The notes beneath the pieces were generated by a model, which was not told the DNA's origin, did not search any database, and was given only the letters and a program-made list of their open reading frames with translations. Shown piece by piece: positions 57,131 to 64,000 of a DNA stretch of 64,000 nucleotides. The position numbers were made by a program, and so were the translations under genes. The DNA comes from Thiohalocapsa sp. Lineage in GTDB: Bacteria > Pseudomonadota > Gammaproteobacteria > Chromatiales > Chromatiaceae. The stretch's first letter is position 1. Every line of letters starts with the position of its first letter. The stretch lies in the NCBI RefSeq assembly GCF_022340605.1, contig NZ_JAJDNQ010000022.1, forward strand, positions 1-64,000, given 5' to 3'.

Positions 57131-58137
57131 ACCTCGATTTTCTCAAGTTCTGGAAGATTCGCGACCCGGGCAAGGCCGAGTCCATGCCGTCGCCCACCGA
57201 CCCGGAGTGGGAGCGGGCGCTGATCAACCGCATGGCGGCAGAGTTTCTCCGCAACCAGCGCCGCTCGCGGCGCTGGGGTGTCATCTTCCGCGTGGGCATC
57301 CTGGCCTATCTGCTGTTGCTGTTGGTCATCTACTTCGCCAACGGCTTCAGCGACTCGCTGAGCACGACCAAGGAGCACACGGCGCTCATCGATGTGGACG
57401 GCCTCATCGCGTCCGACACCGACGCCAGCGCGGAGCGGCTCAACGCGGCGCTGGACAAGGCCTTCGAGACAGACCAGGCGCAGGCCGTGATCTTGCGCAT
57501 CAACAGCCCCGGCGGCAGTCCGGTGCAGGCCGGCTACGTGTTCGACGAGATCCGCCGGCAGCGCAAGAAGCATCCGGACAAGAAGGTCTACGCCGTGTGC
57601 GTGGACGCCTGTGCGTCCGGCGCCTATTACATCGCCGCCGCCGCCGACGACATCTACGTGGACAAGGCGAGCCTGGTGGGCTCCATCGGTGTGCGGCTGG
57701 ACAGCTTCGGCTTCCAGAAGGCCATGGAGGATCTGGGCATTCAGCGCCGGCTCCTCACCGCCGGTGCGCACAAGGGCATCCTGGACCCCTTCTCCCCCTT
57801 GAGCGAGCAGGATCGTACCTTCCTGACAGGGCTGCTCGACAACATCCACCAGCAGTTCATCGACGCCGTGAAGCAGGGCCGCGGCGACCGGCTCAAAGGT
57901 GGTGATGAGCTCTTCAGCGGACTCTTCTGGACCGGTGACGAGAGCGTCGGGCTGGGCTTGAGCGACGGCATCGGCAACAGCGATTACGTGGCGCGGGAGG
58001 TCGTCGGCGTCGACGAGATCGTCGAGTACAGCACCAAGCGCGACCTCCTGGAGCGCCTGACGGATCGCTTCGGCACCGCACTCGCCCGCGGCCTGGTGCA
58101 GATGGGCGCCCTGGACCGGCTGCCCGCCCTGCGCTGA
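57127..58137 (+). CDS. sppA: Signal peptide peptidase SppA (S49 family)
   Basis: 336 residues. One transmembrane helix (IFRVGILAYLLLLLVIYFAN), then the S49 domain with NSPGGSPVQAGYVFDEIR, nucleophile Ser in CVDACASGAYYIAAAADDIY and the base Lys in DKASLVGSIGVRLD. It cleaves remnant signal peptides in the inner membrane. It overlaps the HAD gene by ATGA and ends at a 10-bp hairpin. Confidence 0.95.
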   Translation: MNLDFLKFWKIRDPGKAESMPSPTDPEWERALINRMAAEFLRNQRRSRRWGVIFRVGILAYLLLLLVIYFANGFSDSLSTTKEHTALIDVDGLIASDTDASAERLNAALDKAFETDQAQAVILRINSPGGSPVQAGYVFDEIRRQRKKHPDKKVYAVCVDACASGAYYIAAAADDIYVDKASLVGSIGVRLDSFGFQKAMEDLGIQRRLLTAGAHKGILDPFSPLSEQDRTFLTGLLDNIHQQFIDAVKQGRGDRLKGGDELFSGLFWTGDESVGLGLSDGIGNSDYVAREVVGVDEIVEYSTKRDLLERLTDRFGTALARGLVQMGALDRLPALR

Positions 58138-58170
58138 CCCGGGGGCGCCGAGATCCTCTCGGCTCTTGTC

Positions 58171-58195
58171 CGCGCCGGGCTCGATGCCCGGCGCG
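58171..58195. terminator. 10-bp perfect hairpin between convergent sppA and maf
   Basis: CGCGCCGGGC-TCGAT-GCCCGGCGCG. No T-run on either strand, but position between two converging genes fits a bidirectional terminator. Same loop TCGAT as at 6192. Confidence 0.5.
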
Positions 58196-58237
58196 GGCGA
58201 CCCCTGGCAATACTCACGCAATATAACGGCAGGCGGC

Positions 58238-58843
58238 TTACGCCAGATCCAGCCCCGCCGTCAGCACATCCACGCCCTCGGCCGCCAGCATGTCCACGAG
58301 CCGGATCAGCGGCAGCCCCACCAGAGCGTTCGGGTCGGTGCCCTCCAGGCGCTCGAACAGTGCAATGCCGAGCCCTTCAGACTTGAAGCTGCCGGCGCAG
58401 CCGAAGGGCTGCTCGCGGTCCACATAGGCAGCGATCTGCGCGCTCCTGAGGACGCGGAAGTGCACCTTGAAGTCGTCGCAGGCGCAGCGTGTATGGCCGT
58501 CGGCGGCGCGCAGCAGACAGAGGCCGGTGCGGAACACCAAGGTGCGCCCACTCGCCTCGGACAACTGCTCGATGGCCCGCTCCCGGCTGCCCGGTTTGCC
58601 GAGGATCCGGCCGCCGAACTCCGCGACCTGGTCGGAGCCGATGATCAGCGCCCGGGGAAACTGCGCCGCTACCGCCCGGGCCTTCGCCTCGGCGAGGCGC
58701 AGGACCAGTTGCCCGGCGTCCTCGCCCGGCCGCACGGACTCGTCGACGTCGGGCGCCGCGGTGGCAAAGGGCAAGCCGAGCCGCGCCAGCAGCTCGCGGC
58801 GAAACGGCGACGTGGAGGCGAGGACGAGCTGCGGCACAGGCAT
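58238..58843 (-). CDS. Maf-family nucleoside triphosphate pyrophosphatase (YceF type)
   Basis: 201 residues. LVLASTSPFRRELLARLGLP and RALIIGSDQVAEFGGRILGK, then SFKSEGLGIALFERLEGTD are YceF-like. The YceF group hydrolyses 7-methyl-GTP and related modified nucleotides. It converges with sppA and lies upstream of the YcgN gene. Usual followers yceD-rpmF are absent from this locus. Confidence 0.92.
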   Translation of the reverse strand: MPVPQLVLASTSPFRRELLARLGLPFATAAPDVDESVRPGEDAGQLVLRLAEAKARAVAAQFPRALIIGSDQVAEFGGRILGKPGSRERAIEQLSEASGRTLVFRTGLCLLRAADGHTRCACDDFKVHFRVLRSAQIAAYVDREQPFGCAGSFKSEGLGIALFERLEGTDPNALVGLPLIRLVDMLAAEGVDVLTAGLDLA

Positions 58844-58905
58844 AAACTTGGGGTTGCTCGGTTTGGCTCGGGCTGGGATGGGGCGCGTGCCCGCGGGTCG
58901 GAGCC

Positions 58906-59355
58906 TCAGCGCACCCAGTCCACCAGGTACCAGAGCGGCTCTTCCACTTGACTCTCACAGACCACACGCCCGCGCACGCTGGCGCCTTCGCGGTGCACCG
59001 CCTCGGGGTCGCCGCAGCGCAGATGGTGCCAGCGGGGCAGGGGGCGGCCCTCCGCGAGAAGCCGATAGGCACAGGTCTCCGGCAGCCATGCCGGCTTGCG
59101 CAGGTGCTCGGGTGTCAAGGTGATGCAGTCCGCCACCTGTGCGGCGCGATCGGGATAGTCTGCGCACTGGCAACTCTGGTGATCGAGGAGGCGACAGGCG
59201 ACATTGGTGTACTGCATGCCGCCAGTGTCCTCGTCCTCATACTTGTTGAGGCAGCACTTGCCGCAGCCGTCACAGAGCGCCTCCCACTGCTCATTGGTCA
59301 TGTCCGCGAGCGCGGTGGTCCGCCAGAATGGTTGGGCCGGCGTCGAATCGTGCAC
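58906..59355 (-). CDS. ycgN: YcgN-family cysteine-cluster protein
   Basis: 149 residues from GTG 59355, preceded by GGGAG. Cys-rich: LCDGCGKCCLNKYEDED, CRLLDHQSCQCADYPDRAAQ, VADCITLTPEHL and TCAYRLLAEGRPLPRWHHL. This is the UPF0260/YkgJ-type zinc or iron-sulfur binding family. Function unknown. The longer frame to 59532 is ruled out as family N-termini begin near PFWRTTALADMTNEQWEAL. Confidence 0.88.
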   Translation of the reverse strand: MHDSTPAQPFWRTTALADMTNEQWEALCDGCGKCCLNKYEDEDTGGMQYTNVACRLLDHQSCQCADYPDRAAQVADCITLTPEHLRKPAWLPETCAYRLLAEGRPLPRWHHLRCGDPEAVHREGASVRGRVVCESQVEEPLWYLVDWVR

Positions 59356-59456
59356 GTGCTGGCTCCCGAGGTATCTGCCCGGTGGGGTTAAACTTTCGCG
59401 CAGTATAGCGGGCTGCATGATGCTTCCGCCTGCGCCGATCGCATTCGGAGTCGCCC

Positions 59457-60008
59457 ATGCCATTCGACCCTTCCGCCGTGGTGGTGCCCGCGCACTGTGA
59501 CGCGGGCCGGCACGTGCTGGCGATGGACACACCCATCGGGCGCATCGCGCTGCACTGGCGCGGCGTCTGGAGCGGGGCCTGGCGCGCGGACGGGGCCGCG
59601 TCGGGTGGCTCGCTCACGCGCGTCGTGCTGGCCGCCGACGCGCTCGATGCGCCGGCGCCACCGCCCTGGCTCGCCGCGCCGTTCGTCGCCTATTTCCAGG
59701 ATTCGTGCCGGCGCATCGATCTGCCCGTTCAGCTCGGCGGCACGCCGTTTCAACGTCGCGTCTGGCGCCTGATCGCTGCCATCGCGCCGCGGAGCACGCG
59801 TACCTATGGCGAGCTGGCGGCAGCGCTAGGCTCGTCGCCGCGAGCCGTCGGCGGCGCCTGTCGCGCCAACCCCTGCCCGCTGGTCGTGCCCTGTCACCGC
59901 GTGGTGGCGCGGCACGGGCTCGGTGGCTTCGCCGGAGACCGCGGCGGCCGCTTGTTGGACATCAAGCGCTGGCTGTTGGCCCACGAGCAGGCAGCGGGGC
60001 GGGTGTGA
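59457..60008 (+). CDS. ogt: Methylated-DNA--protein-cysteine methyltransferase
   Basis: 183 residues. The methyl-acceptor site is NPCPLVVPCHRVVARHG with the PCHRV Cys; AAALGSSPRAVGGACRANP is the helix-turn-helix-like DNA binding region. It repairs O6-methylguanine and O4-methylthymine by suicide transfer. The N-terminal domain is shorter than in Ada. Stop overlaps the xerD start by one base (TGATG). Confidence 0.9.
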   Translation: MPFDPSAVVVPAHCDAGRHVLAMDTPIGRIALHWRGVWSGAWRADGAASGGSLTRVVLAADALDAPAPPPWLAAPFVAYFQDSCRRIDLPVQLGGTPFQRRVWRLIAAIAPRSTRTYGELAAALGSSPRAVGGACRANPCPLVVPCHRVVARHGLGGFAGDRGGRLLDIKRWLLAHEQAAGRV

Positions 60009-60943
60009 TGGCGGCGCCGAAGTCCCGGCCGGGCGCCGCGCCCGAGGCGGAGCCGGATTTGTCGCTGGTGGAGGTCTTCACCGATGCGCTGTGGCTGGAG
60101 CGGGGTCTCAGCAATAACACGCTGGTGGCTTACCGCTCGGATCTCACGGCCTTTCTGCGCTGGCTCGCCGCCGAGCGCAGCCGCGGCGCCTGCGAGGCGC
60201 AGCGGCTGGATCTCCTGGACTACCTGGCCGTGCTATCTCTGCAAGGCCGTAAGCCCAGGTCGACGGCGCGGCTCCTGTCCTGTCTGCGCCAGTTCTATGG
60301 GCACCTGTTGCGCGTAGGGCGGATCAGCGAGGACCCGGCCGCCCGCGTCGAGGCGCCGCGGCTCGGACGGCCGCTGCCGAAGACGCTCACGGAGCGTGAG
60401 GTGGAAATGCTGCTGGCGGCGCCGGACACCGGGGACCCGCGTGGTCACCGTGATCGCACCATGCTGGAAGTGCTCTACGCCAGCGGGTTGCGGGTCAGCG
60501 AGCTGGTGTCGCTGCGCCCGCAGTCAATCAACCTGAACCAGGGCGTCGTCCGCATCACCGGCAAGGGTGACAAAGAGCGCCTCGTGCCCCTGGGGGAGGA
60601 GGCGGCGCGCTGGCTCGGGGAATACGTGCGCGGCAGCCGGGCGGCGATCCTCGGCGGGCGCCGCAGCGATTACCTGTTCCCGACCTCGCGCAGCGAGTGC
60701 ATGACGCGGCAGGCGTTCTGGCAGCTGATCAAGCGCTACGCGCTGGTGGCCGGCATCGCCAAGCCGTTGTCGCCGCACACGTTGCGTCACGCCTTTGCCA
60801 CCCACCTGCTGAACCACGGCGCGGATCTCAGGGTGGTGCAGATGCTGCTCGGCCACAGCGACCTGTCCACCACGCAGATCTACACCCATGTGGCGCGCGA
60901 GCGACTCAAGCAGCTGCATGCACGCCACCATCCGCGCGGCTGA
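60008..60943 (+). CDS. xerD: Tyrosine recombinase XerD
   Basis: 311 residues. N-terminal SAM-like domain (FTDALWLERGLSNNTLVAYR) and catalytic domain with Arg in EVLYASGLRVSELVSLRPQS, Lys in ITGKGDKERLVPL, HTLRHAFATHLLNHGADLRV, LGHSDLSTTQIYTHVAR (His and nucleophile Tyr). XerD with XerC resolves chromosome dimers at dif. XerD rather than XerC is favoured by the nearby dsbC. The ATG at 60008 gives the family length plus about 15 residues. Confidence 0.95.
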   Translation: MAAPKSRPGAAPEAEPDLSLVEVFTDALWLERGLSNNTLVAYRSDLTAFLRWLAAERSRGACEAQRLDLLDYLAVLSLQGRKPRSTARLLSCLRQFYGHLLRVGRISEDPAARVEAPRLGRPLPKTLTEREVEMLLAAPDTGDPRGHRDRTMLEVLYASGLRVSELVSLRPQSINLNQGVVRITGKGDKERLVPLGEEAARWLGEYVRGSRAAILGGRRSDYLFPTSRSECMTRQAFWQLIKRYALVAGIAKPLSPHTLRHAFATHLLNHGADLRVVQMLLGHSDLSTTQIYTHVARERLKQLHARHHPRG

Positions 60944-61105
60944 AACCGCCCGGCCGGGACCGGTTCGCTTGCGATGCGCGGCTGCAACTCGGCAGTGGAC
61001 GTTTCCTGTCCATTCCACTATGGTTTCCGGCTCGGCCGGTTGCCAATGGCAGCGGCGCCGGACCGCCCGCCAGATTCCAACAGCAGCACAGCAACGGAGC
61101 TGCCC

Positions 61106-61588
61106 ATGCCGTCGTTCGACGTGACCGCCGAGTGTGACCTTCAGGAGGTCCGCAACGCCGTGGACCAGGCCAATCGGGAGATTGGCACCCGCTTCGACTT
61201 CAAGGGCGTCGATGCGCGCTTCGAGCTTGCCGACGGCATGGTCCGCATGCATGCCGAGCAGGAGTTCCAGTTGCAGCAGATGTTGGACATCCTGCGGCAG
61301 AAGCTGGTCAAACGCGGTGTCGACCTGGCGGCACTCGATGTCGGCGAGCCCATCACCACGCTGAATGCGGCGCGCCAGGAGATCGGGCTCAAGCAAGGCA
61401 TCGATGCGGACAGCGCCAAGCGCATGATCAAGGCCATCAAGGGGGCCAAGCTCAAGGTGCAGGCGCAGATCCAGGGCGATCAGTTGCGCGTGACCGGCAA
61501 GAAGCGTGACGACCTTCAGCAGGCCATCTCGCTGCTCAAGTCCGAGAACTGGCAACTGCCGCTGGCCTTCAACAACTTTCGAGACTGA
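61106..61588 (+). CDS. yajQ: YajQ-family nucleotide-binding protein
   Basis: 160 residues: PSFDVTAECDLQEVRNAVDQ, FDFKGVDARFELADGMVRMH, RQEIGLKQGIDADSAKRMIK and KDDL-type end QQAISLLKSENWQLPLAFNN. Two ferredoxin-like domains. Relatives bind cyclic di-GMP (in Xanthomonas and Pseudomonas) or tRNA. CGGAG precedes ATG 61106 by about 6 nt. No cdG enzyme is nearby. Confidence 0.95.
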   Translation: MPSFDVTAECDLQEVRNAVDQANREIGTRFDFKGVDARFELADGMVRMHAEQEFQLQQMLDILRQKLVKRGVDLAALDVGEPITTLNAARQEIGLKQGIDADSAKRMIKAIKGAKLKVQAQIQGDQLRVTGKKRDDLQQAISLLKSENWQLPLAFNNFRD

Positions 61589-61677
61589 GCGCGCACACGT
61601 CGTGAATGCGCATGACCACCCCCAACTATCACCCGGCTACGATGCAGCCACCAGCGAGACCATTCCGAGGTAACCGC

Positions 61678-62403
61678 ATGACCAAACGCTTCGCACAGAT
61701 CGGCCTCGCCGCGCTGGCGCTGGCGGCCGCCGCCGCTTGGGCCGACGAAGCTACCACCATCCGCGCCGCGCTGGCCCGGGTGCTGCCCGAGTACAAGCCC
61801 ACCAGCGTCGAGCCGACACCGATGAAGGGGCTGTACCAAGTGGAGATCGGCCCGCAGGTCATGTTCGTGACCGGCGATGGGCGCTACCTCATCGACGGTG
61901 CGGTGGTGGACCTGAAGACCCGCGAAGACATTACCGAGAGCGCCCGCGACAGCGCCCGGCTGCGTGCCATCAACGAGATTGGCGAAGACAACATGGTGAT
62001 CTTCGATTCACCGTCGCCGAAGCATACCATTACCGTGTTCACCGACATCGACTGTGGCTACTGTCGCAAGCTGCACAGTCAGATTCACGACTACGAGGAC
62101 GAGGGCATCCGCGTGCGCTACCTGTTCTACCCGCGCGCGGGCGAGAACTCCCCGTCATTCGACAAGGCGGTGTCGGTCTGGTGCTCGGACGATCGCCAGG
62201 ACGCCCTGACCCGCGCCAAGGCCGGCGAGCCGGTGCCGAAGAAGACCTGCCGCAATCCGGTGGCGAAGCACATGGAGTTGGGTAACCTGATGGGGCTCCG
62301 CGGAACGCCTGCCATCGTGCTGGACAATGGCGAGCTGGTACCGGGTTACGTGGAGCCGAAGCGCTTGGCGGCCATGCTGAACGAGGTCCACGCGGCGAAC
62401 TGA
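61678..62403 (+). CDS. dsbC: Thiol:disulfide interchange protein DsbC
   Basis: 241 residues. Signal peptide ends AWA near residue 22. N-terminal dimerisation domain, then thioredoxin domain with active site CGYC (126-129) in FTDIDCGYCRKLHSQ. A second cysteine pair lies in SVWCSDD and KKTCRNP, and GLRGTPAIVLDNGELVPGY holds the cis-Pro. It isomerises wrong disulfides in the periplasm and is kept reduced by DsbD. GAGG precedes ATG 61678. Confidence 0.96.
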   Translation: MTKRFAQIGLAALALAAAAAWADEATTIRAALARVLPEYKPTSVEPTPMKGLYQVEIGPQVMFVTGDGRYLIDGAVVDLKTREDITESARDSARLRAINEIGEDNMVIFDSPSPKHTITVFTDIDCGYCRKLHSQIHDYEDEGIRVRYLFYPRAGENSPSFDKAVSVWCSDDRQDALTRAKAGEPVPKKTCRNPVAKHMELGNLMGLRGTPAIVLDNGELVPGYVEPKRLAAMLNEVHAAN

Positions 62404-62439
62404 GCGCGCACGCGCACTCGTCACCACTGGAGATACGCC

Positions 62440-63240
62440 GTGACCAAGCCGCCGCTGGAGTTTGCGTGGCGCAGCGACCGTGGGCGGGTGCGTGCCCGCA
62501 ACGAGGATTCCGTAGTCTGCGTGCCGGAGTCGGGCATCGTCGTTGTAGCCGACGGCATTGGTGGGGCGAGCGCCGGAGACGTCGCCAGCGACACGGCCGC
62601 GCGGGTCGTCAGTGAGCGGTTCGCGCGCCAGCCGCCGCCGGTCGATGAGCCGCGTCGCGCCCAGCTGCTGGCGGAGGCGGCCATCAACGAGGCCAACGGC
62701 GCCATTGTCGATCTCTCCCGCAACCGTGCAGGCTGCGCGGGCATGGGGACGACGGTGGTCATGGGCTACTTCGGCTGTGACTGGCTCGTCTATGCGCACG
62801 TGGGCGACTCGCGGCTATACCGGCTGCGCGATCGCGAGCTGGCGCAGCTCACCCGCGACCATTCCTTTATCCAGGAGGTCGTCGATCAGGGGTTCTTTCC
62901 GTCGTTGGAGGAGGCGCGGGAGTATGGCATCAACGAAAACGTGCTGACGCGCGCCGTGGGCTCCGCGCCCTACGTGGTGGCAGCCACCGCCGTCACGGAT
63001 CTCGCCATCGGCGACATCTACCTCTTCTGCACCGATGGACTCAGCGGCATGGTGGCGCACGAGGACCTGCGTGCCGTGCTTGCCGCCGCCAAGGGCGGTC
63101 TCGGCATCGTCGCCGATGCCCTGGTGCACTATGCCATCGAGAACGGCGGCTCGGACAACATCACCCTCGCGCTGGTGCGCGTGAATGCGGTGAGCCATAT
63201 CGCACCCGAGGCTAGCGCAAGCGCTGGCGCGGACGACTGA
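62440..63240 (+). CDS. PP2C-type Ser/Thr protein phosphatase (Stp1-like)
   Basis: 266 residues from GTG 62440, preceded by GGAG. PPM motifs: DSVVCVPESGIVVVADGIGG (metal Asp), GTTVVMGYFGCDW, VGDSRLYRLRDRELAQLTRD, LFCTDGLSGMV and GGSDNITLALVRV. It removes phosphate from Ser/Thr of proteins, usually paired with a Hanks-type kinase. No partner kinase gene is adjacent here, though srkA is elsewhere in the window. Confidence 0.94.
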   Translation: MTKPPLEFAWRSDRGRVRARNEDSVVCVPESGIVVVADGIGGASAGDVASDTAARVVSERFARQPPPVDEPRRAQLLAEAAINEANGAIVDLSRNRAGCAGMGTTVVMGYFGCDWLVYAHVGDSRLYRLRDRELAQLTRDHSFIQEVVDQGFFPSLEEAREYGINENVLTRAVGSAPYVVAATAVTDLAIGDIYLFCTDGLSGMVAHEDLRAVLAAAKGGLGIVADALVHYAIENGGSDNITLALVRVNAVSHIAPEASASAGADD

Positions 63241-63309
63241 TATTGGCGCCGAGCCAGGCCCCCGCGTCGAACACCTGCCTCGGTCCGACCGAATCTTCTC
63301 ATCCGTGCA

Positions 63310-64000
63310 TTAGAGCATCTGCTTCAACCGGTACAGCGCGTCCAGCGCCGAGCGCGGTGTCAGCTCATCCGGGTCCAGCGCTCCCAGCGCCGACAGCGCT
63401 GGATGCGGTGCCGGCGGCGCGAACAGGCTGAGCTGCGTCGGTCCGCCGCTGCCGCCGGCCTGCACCCCTGCGGGCGCGGCGGTATCTTCCTCCAGCGCCC
63501 GCAGCCGCTCCCGGGCACGCGCGATGACGTCCGCCGGGACGCCGGCGAGCGCTGCCACCTGGAGCCCGTAGCTCTGGTTCGCCGGCCCCTCGCGGACGCT
63601 GTGCAGAAAGACGATCCGTTCGCCGTGCTCGACGGCGTCGAGGTGCAGGTTGGCGATGCCGGGGTGTTCCTGCGGCAGCGTCGTCAGCTCGAAGTAGTGG
63701 GTCGCGAACAGCGTCAGCGCCCGTACCCGGGTAGCCAGTTCGATGCCGCAGGCCCAGGCCAGCGACAGCCCGTCGAAGGTGCTGGTGCCACGGCCGATCT
63801 CGTCCATCAGCACCAGGCTGCGGTCGGTGGCGTTGTTGAGGATGTTGGCGGTCTCTTCCATCTCCACCATGAAGGTGGAGCGCCCGCCGGCGAGGTCGTC
63901 CGCGGCGCCAATGCGCGAGAAGATGCGGTCAACTGGCCCGATGCGCGCCGCCGCGGCGGGCACGAAGCTGCCGGCGTAGGTCATCAGCACGATGAGCGCC
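63310..64000 (-). CDS. mutS: DNA mismatch repair protein MutS, N-terminal part outside window
   Basis: The last 230 or so residues are present, with the 5' end beyond the right edge. Visible are [20 protein letters not shown], Walker [17 protein letters not shown], the conserved [16 protein letters not shown], and the dimer region [20 protein letters not shown]. The C-terminus is [14 protein letters not shown]. MutS recognises mismatches. Only the ATPase domain's second half can be judged here. Confidence 0.95.
   Translation of the reverse strand, partial: ALIVLMTYAGSFVPAAAARIGPVDRIFSRIGAADDLAGGRSTFMVEMEETANILNNATDRSLVLMDEIGRGTSTFDGLSLAWACGIELATRVRALTLFATHYFELTTLPQEHPGIANLHLDAVEHGERIVFLHSVREGPANQSYGLQVAALAGVPADVIARARERLRALEEDTAAPAGVQAGGSGGPTQLSLFAPPAPHPALSALGALDPDELTPRSALDALYRLKQML

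Overview
This is 64 kb of a GC-rich proteobacterial chromosome. Gene content and order point to a gammaproteobacterium, probably of the Chromatiales/Ectothiorhodospiraceae kind. The evidence is a Tat-exported high-potential iron-sulfur protein (HiPIP), the ratA-rnfH/bamE/fur neighbourhood, and the long block lolC-lolD-DUF2062-comEC-exbB-exbD-msbA-lpxK-kdsB-ptp-rne-rluC-HAD-sppA-maf, which is a typical gammaproteobacterial order. No rRNA, tRNA, CRISPR array or intact insertion sequence was seen. The assignment to a lineage is inference; no 16S gene is present.

Layout. 1-6.3 kb is accessory DNA: a truncated DUF1254 gene, an outer-membrane beta-barrel, an AraC-type regulator, then three wrecked genes in a row (IS1380-type transposase, Rpn/PD-(D/E)XK nuclease, RND efflux pump). 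6.3-17.6 kb holds mostly minus-strand housekeeping and hydrolase genes (selO, pirin, a cyclic-nucleotide-binding protein, DUF4342, two alpha/beta hydrolases, ychJ, srkA, a membrane glycerophosphodiesterase, a Na+/H+ antiporter). 17.6-20 kb is a low-gene-density stretch with tandem repeats, an NlpC/P60 lipoprotein and HiPIP. 20-29.6 kb carries rlmE-ftsH-folP-glmM, an NSS transporter, ratA-rnfH and the divergent bamE/fur pair.

29.6-35.2 kb holds an L,D-transpeptidase, two dipeptide-type ABC permeases without partners, hpt, a hemerythrin-like protein, S-methyl-5'-thioinosine phosphorylase and a low-complexity membrane-anchored protein. hpt and the phosphorylase together make a plausible route from methylthioinosine through hypoxanthine to IMP. 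35.4-45.5 kb is the cell-envelope block: lipoprotein release (lolCD), DNA uptake (comEC), an ExbB/ExbD proton channel, lipid A flipping (msbA), lipid A 4'-kinase (lpxK) and CMP-Kdo synthesis (kdsB). Many of these genes overlap by ATGA. 45.6-51.3 kb departs from the usual order: it has an OsmC-like protein, small unknown genes, a tyrosine phosphatase and a translationally coupled sulfotransferase/glycosyltransferase/deacetylase operon. 51.6-64 kb has rne with a repeat-bearing leader, rluC-HAD-sppA, maf, ycgN, ogt-xerD, yajQ, dsbC, a PP2C phosphatase and the 3' end of mutS.

Points most worth a second look are the seven phased 11-bp repeats upstream of rne, the sulfotransferase/glycosyltransferase/deacetylase operon, a terminator-shaped hairpin inside folP, a dispersed palindromic repeat family, and an orphan minus-strand terminator at 46.7 kb. 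No complete, clearly new multi-gene defence or metabolic system was recognised.
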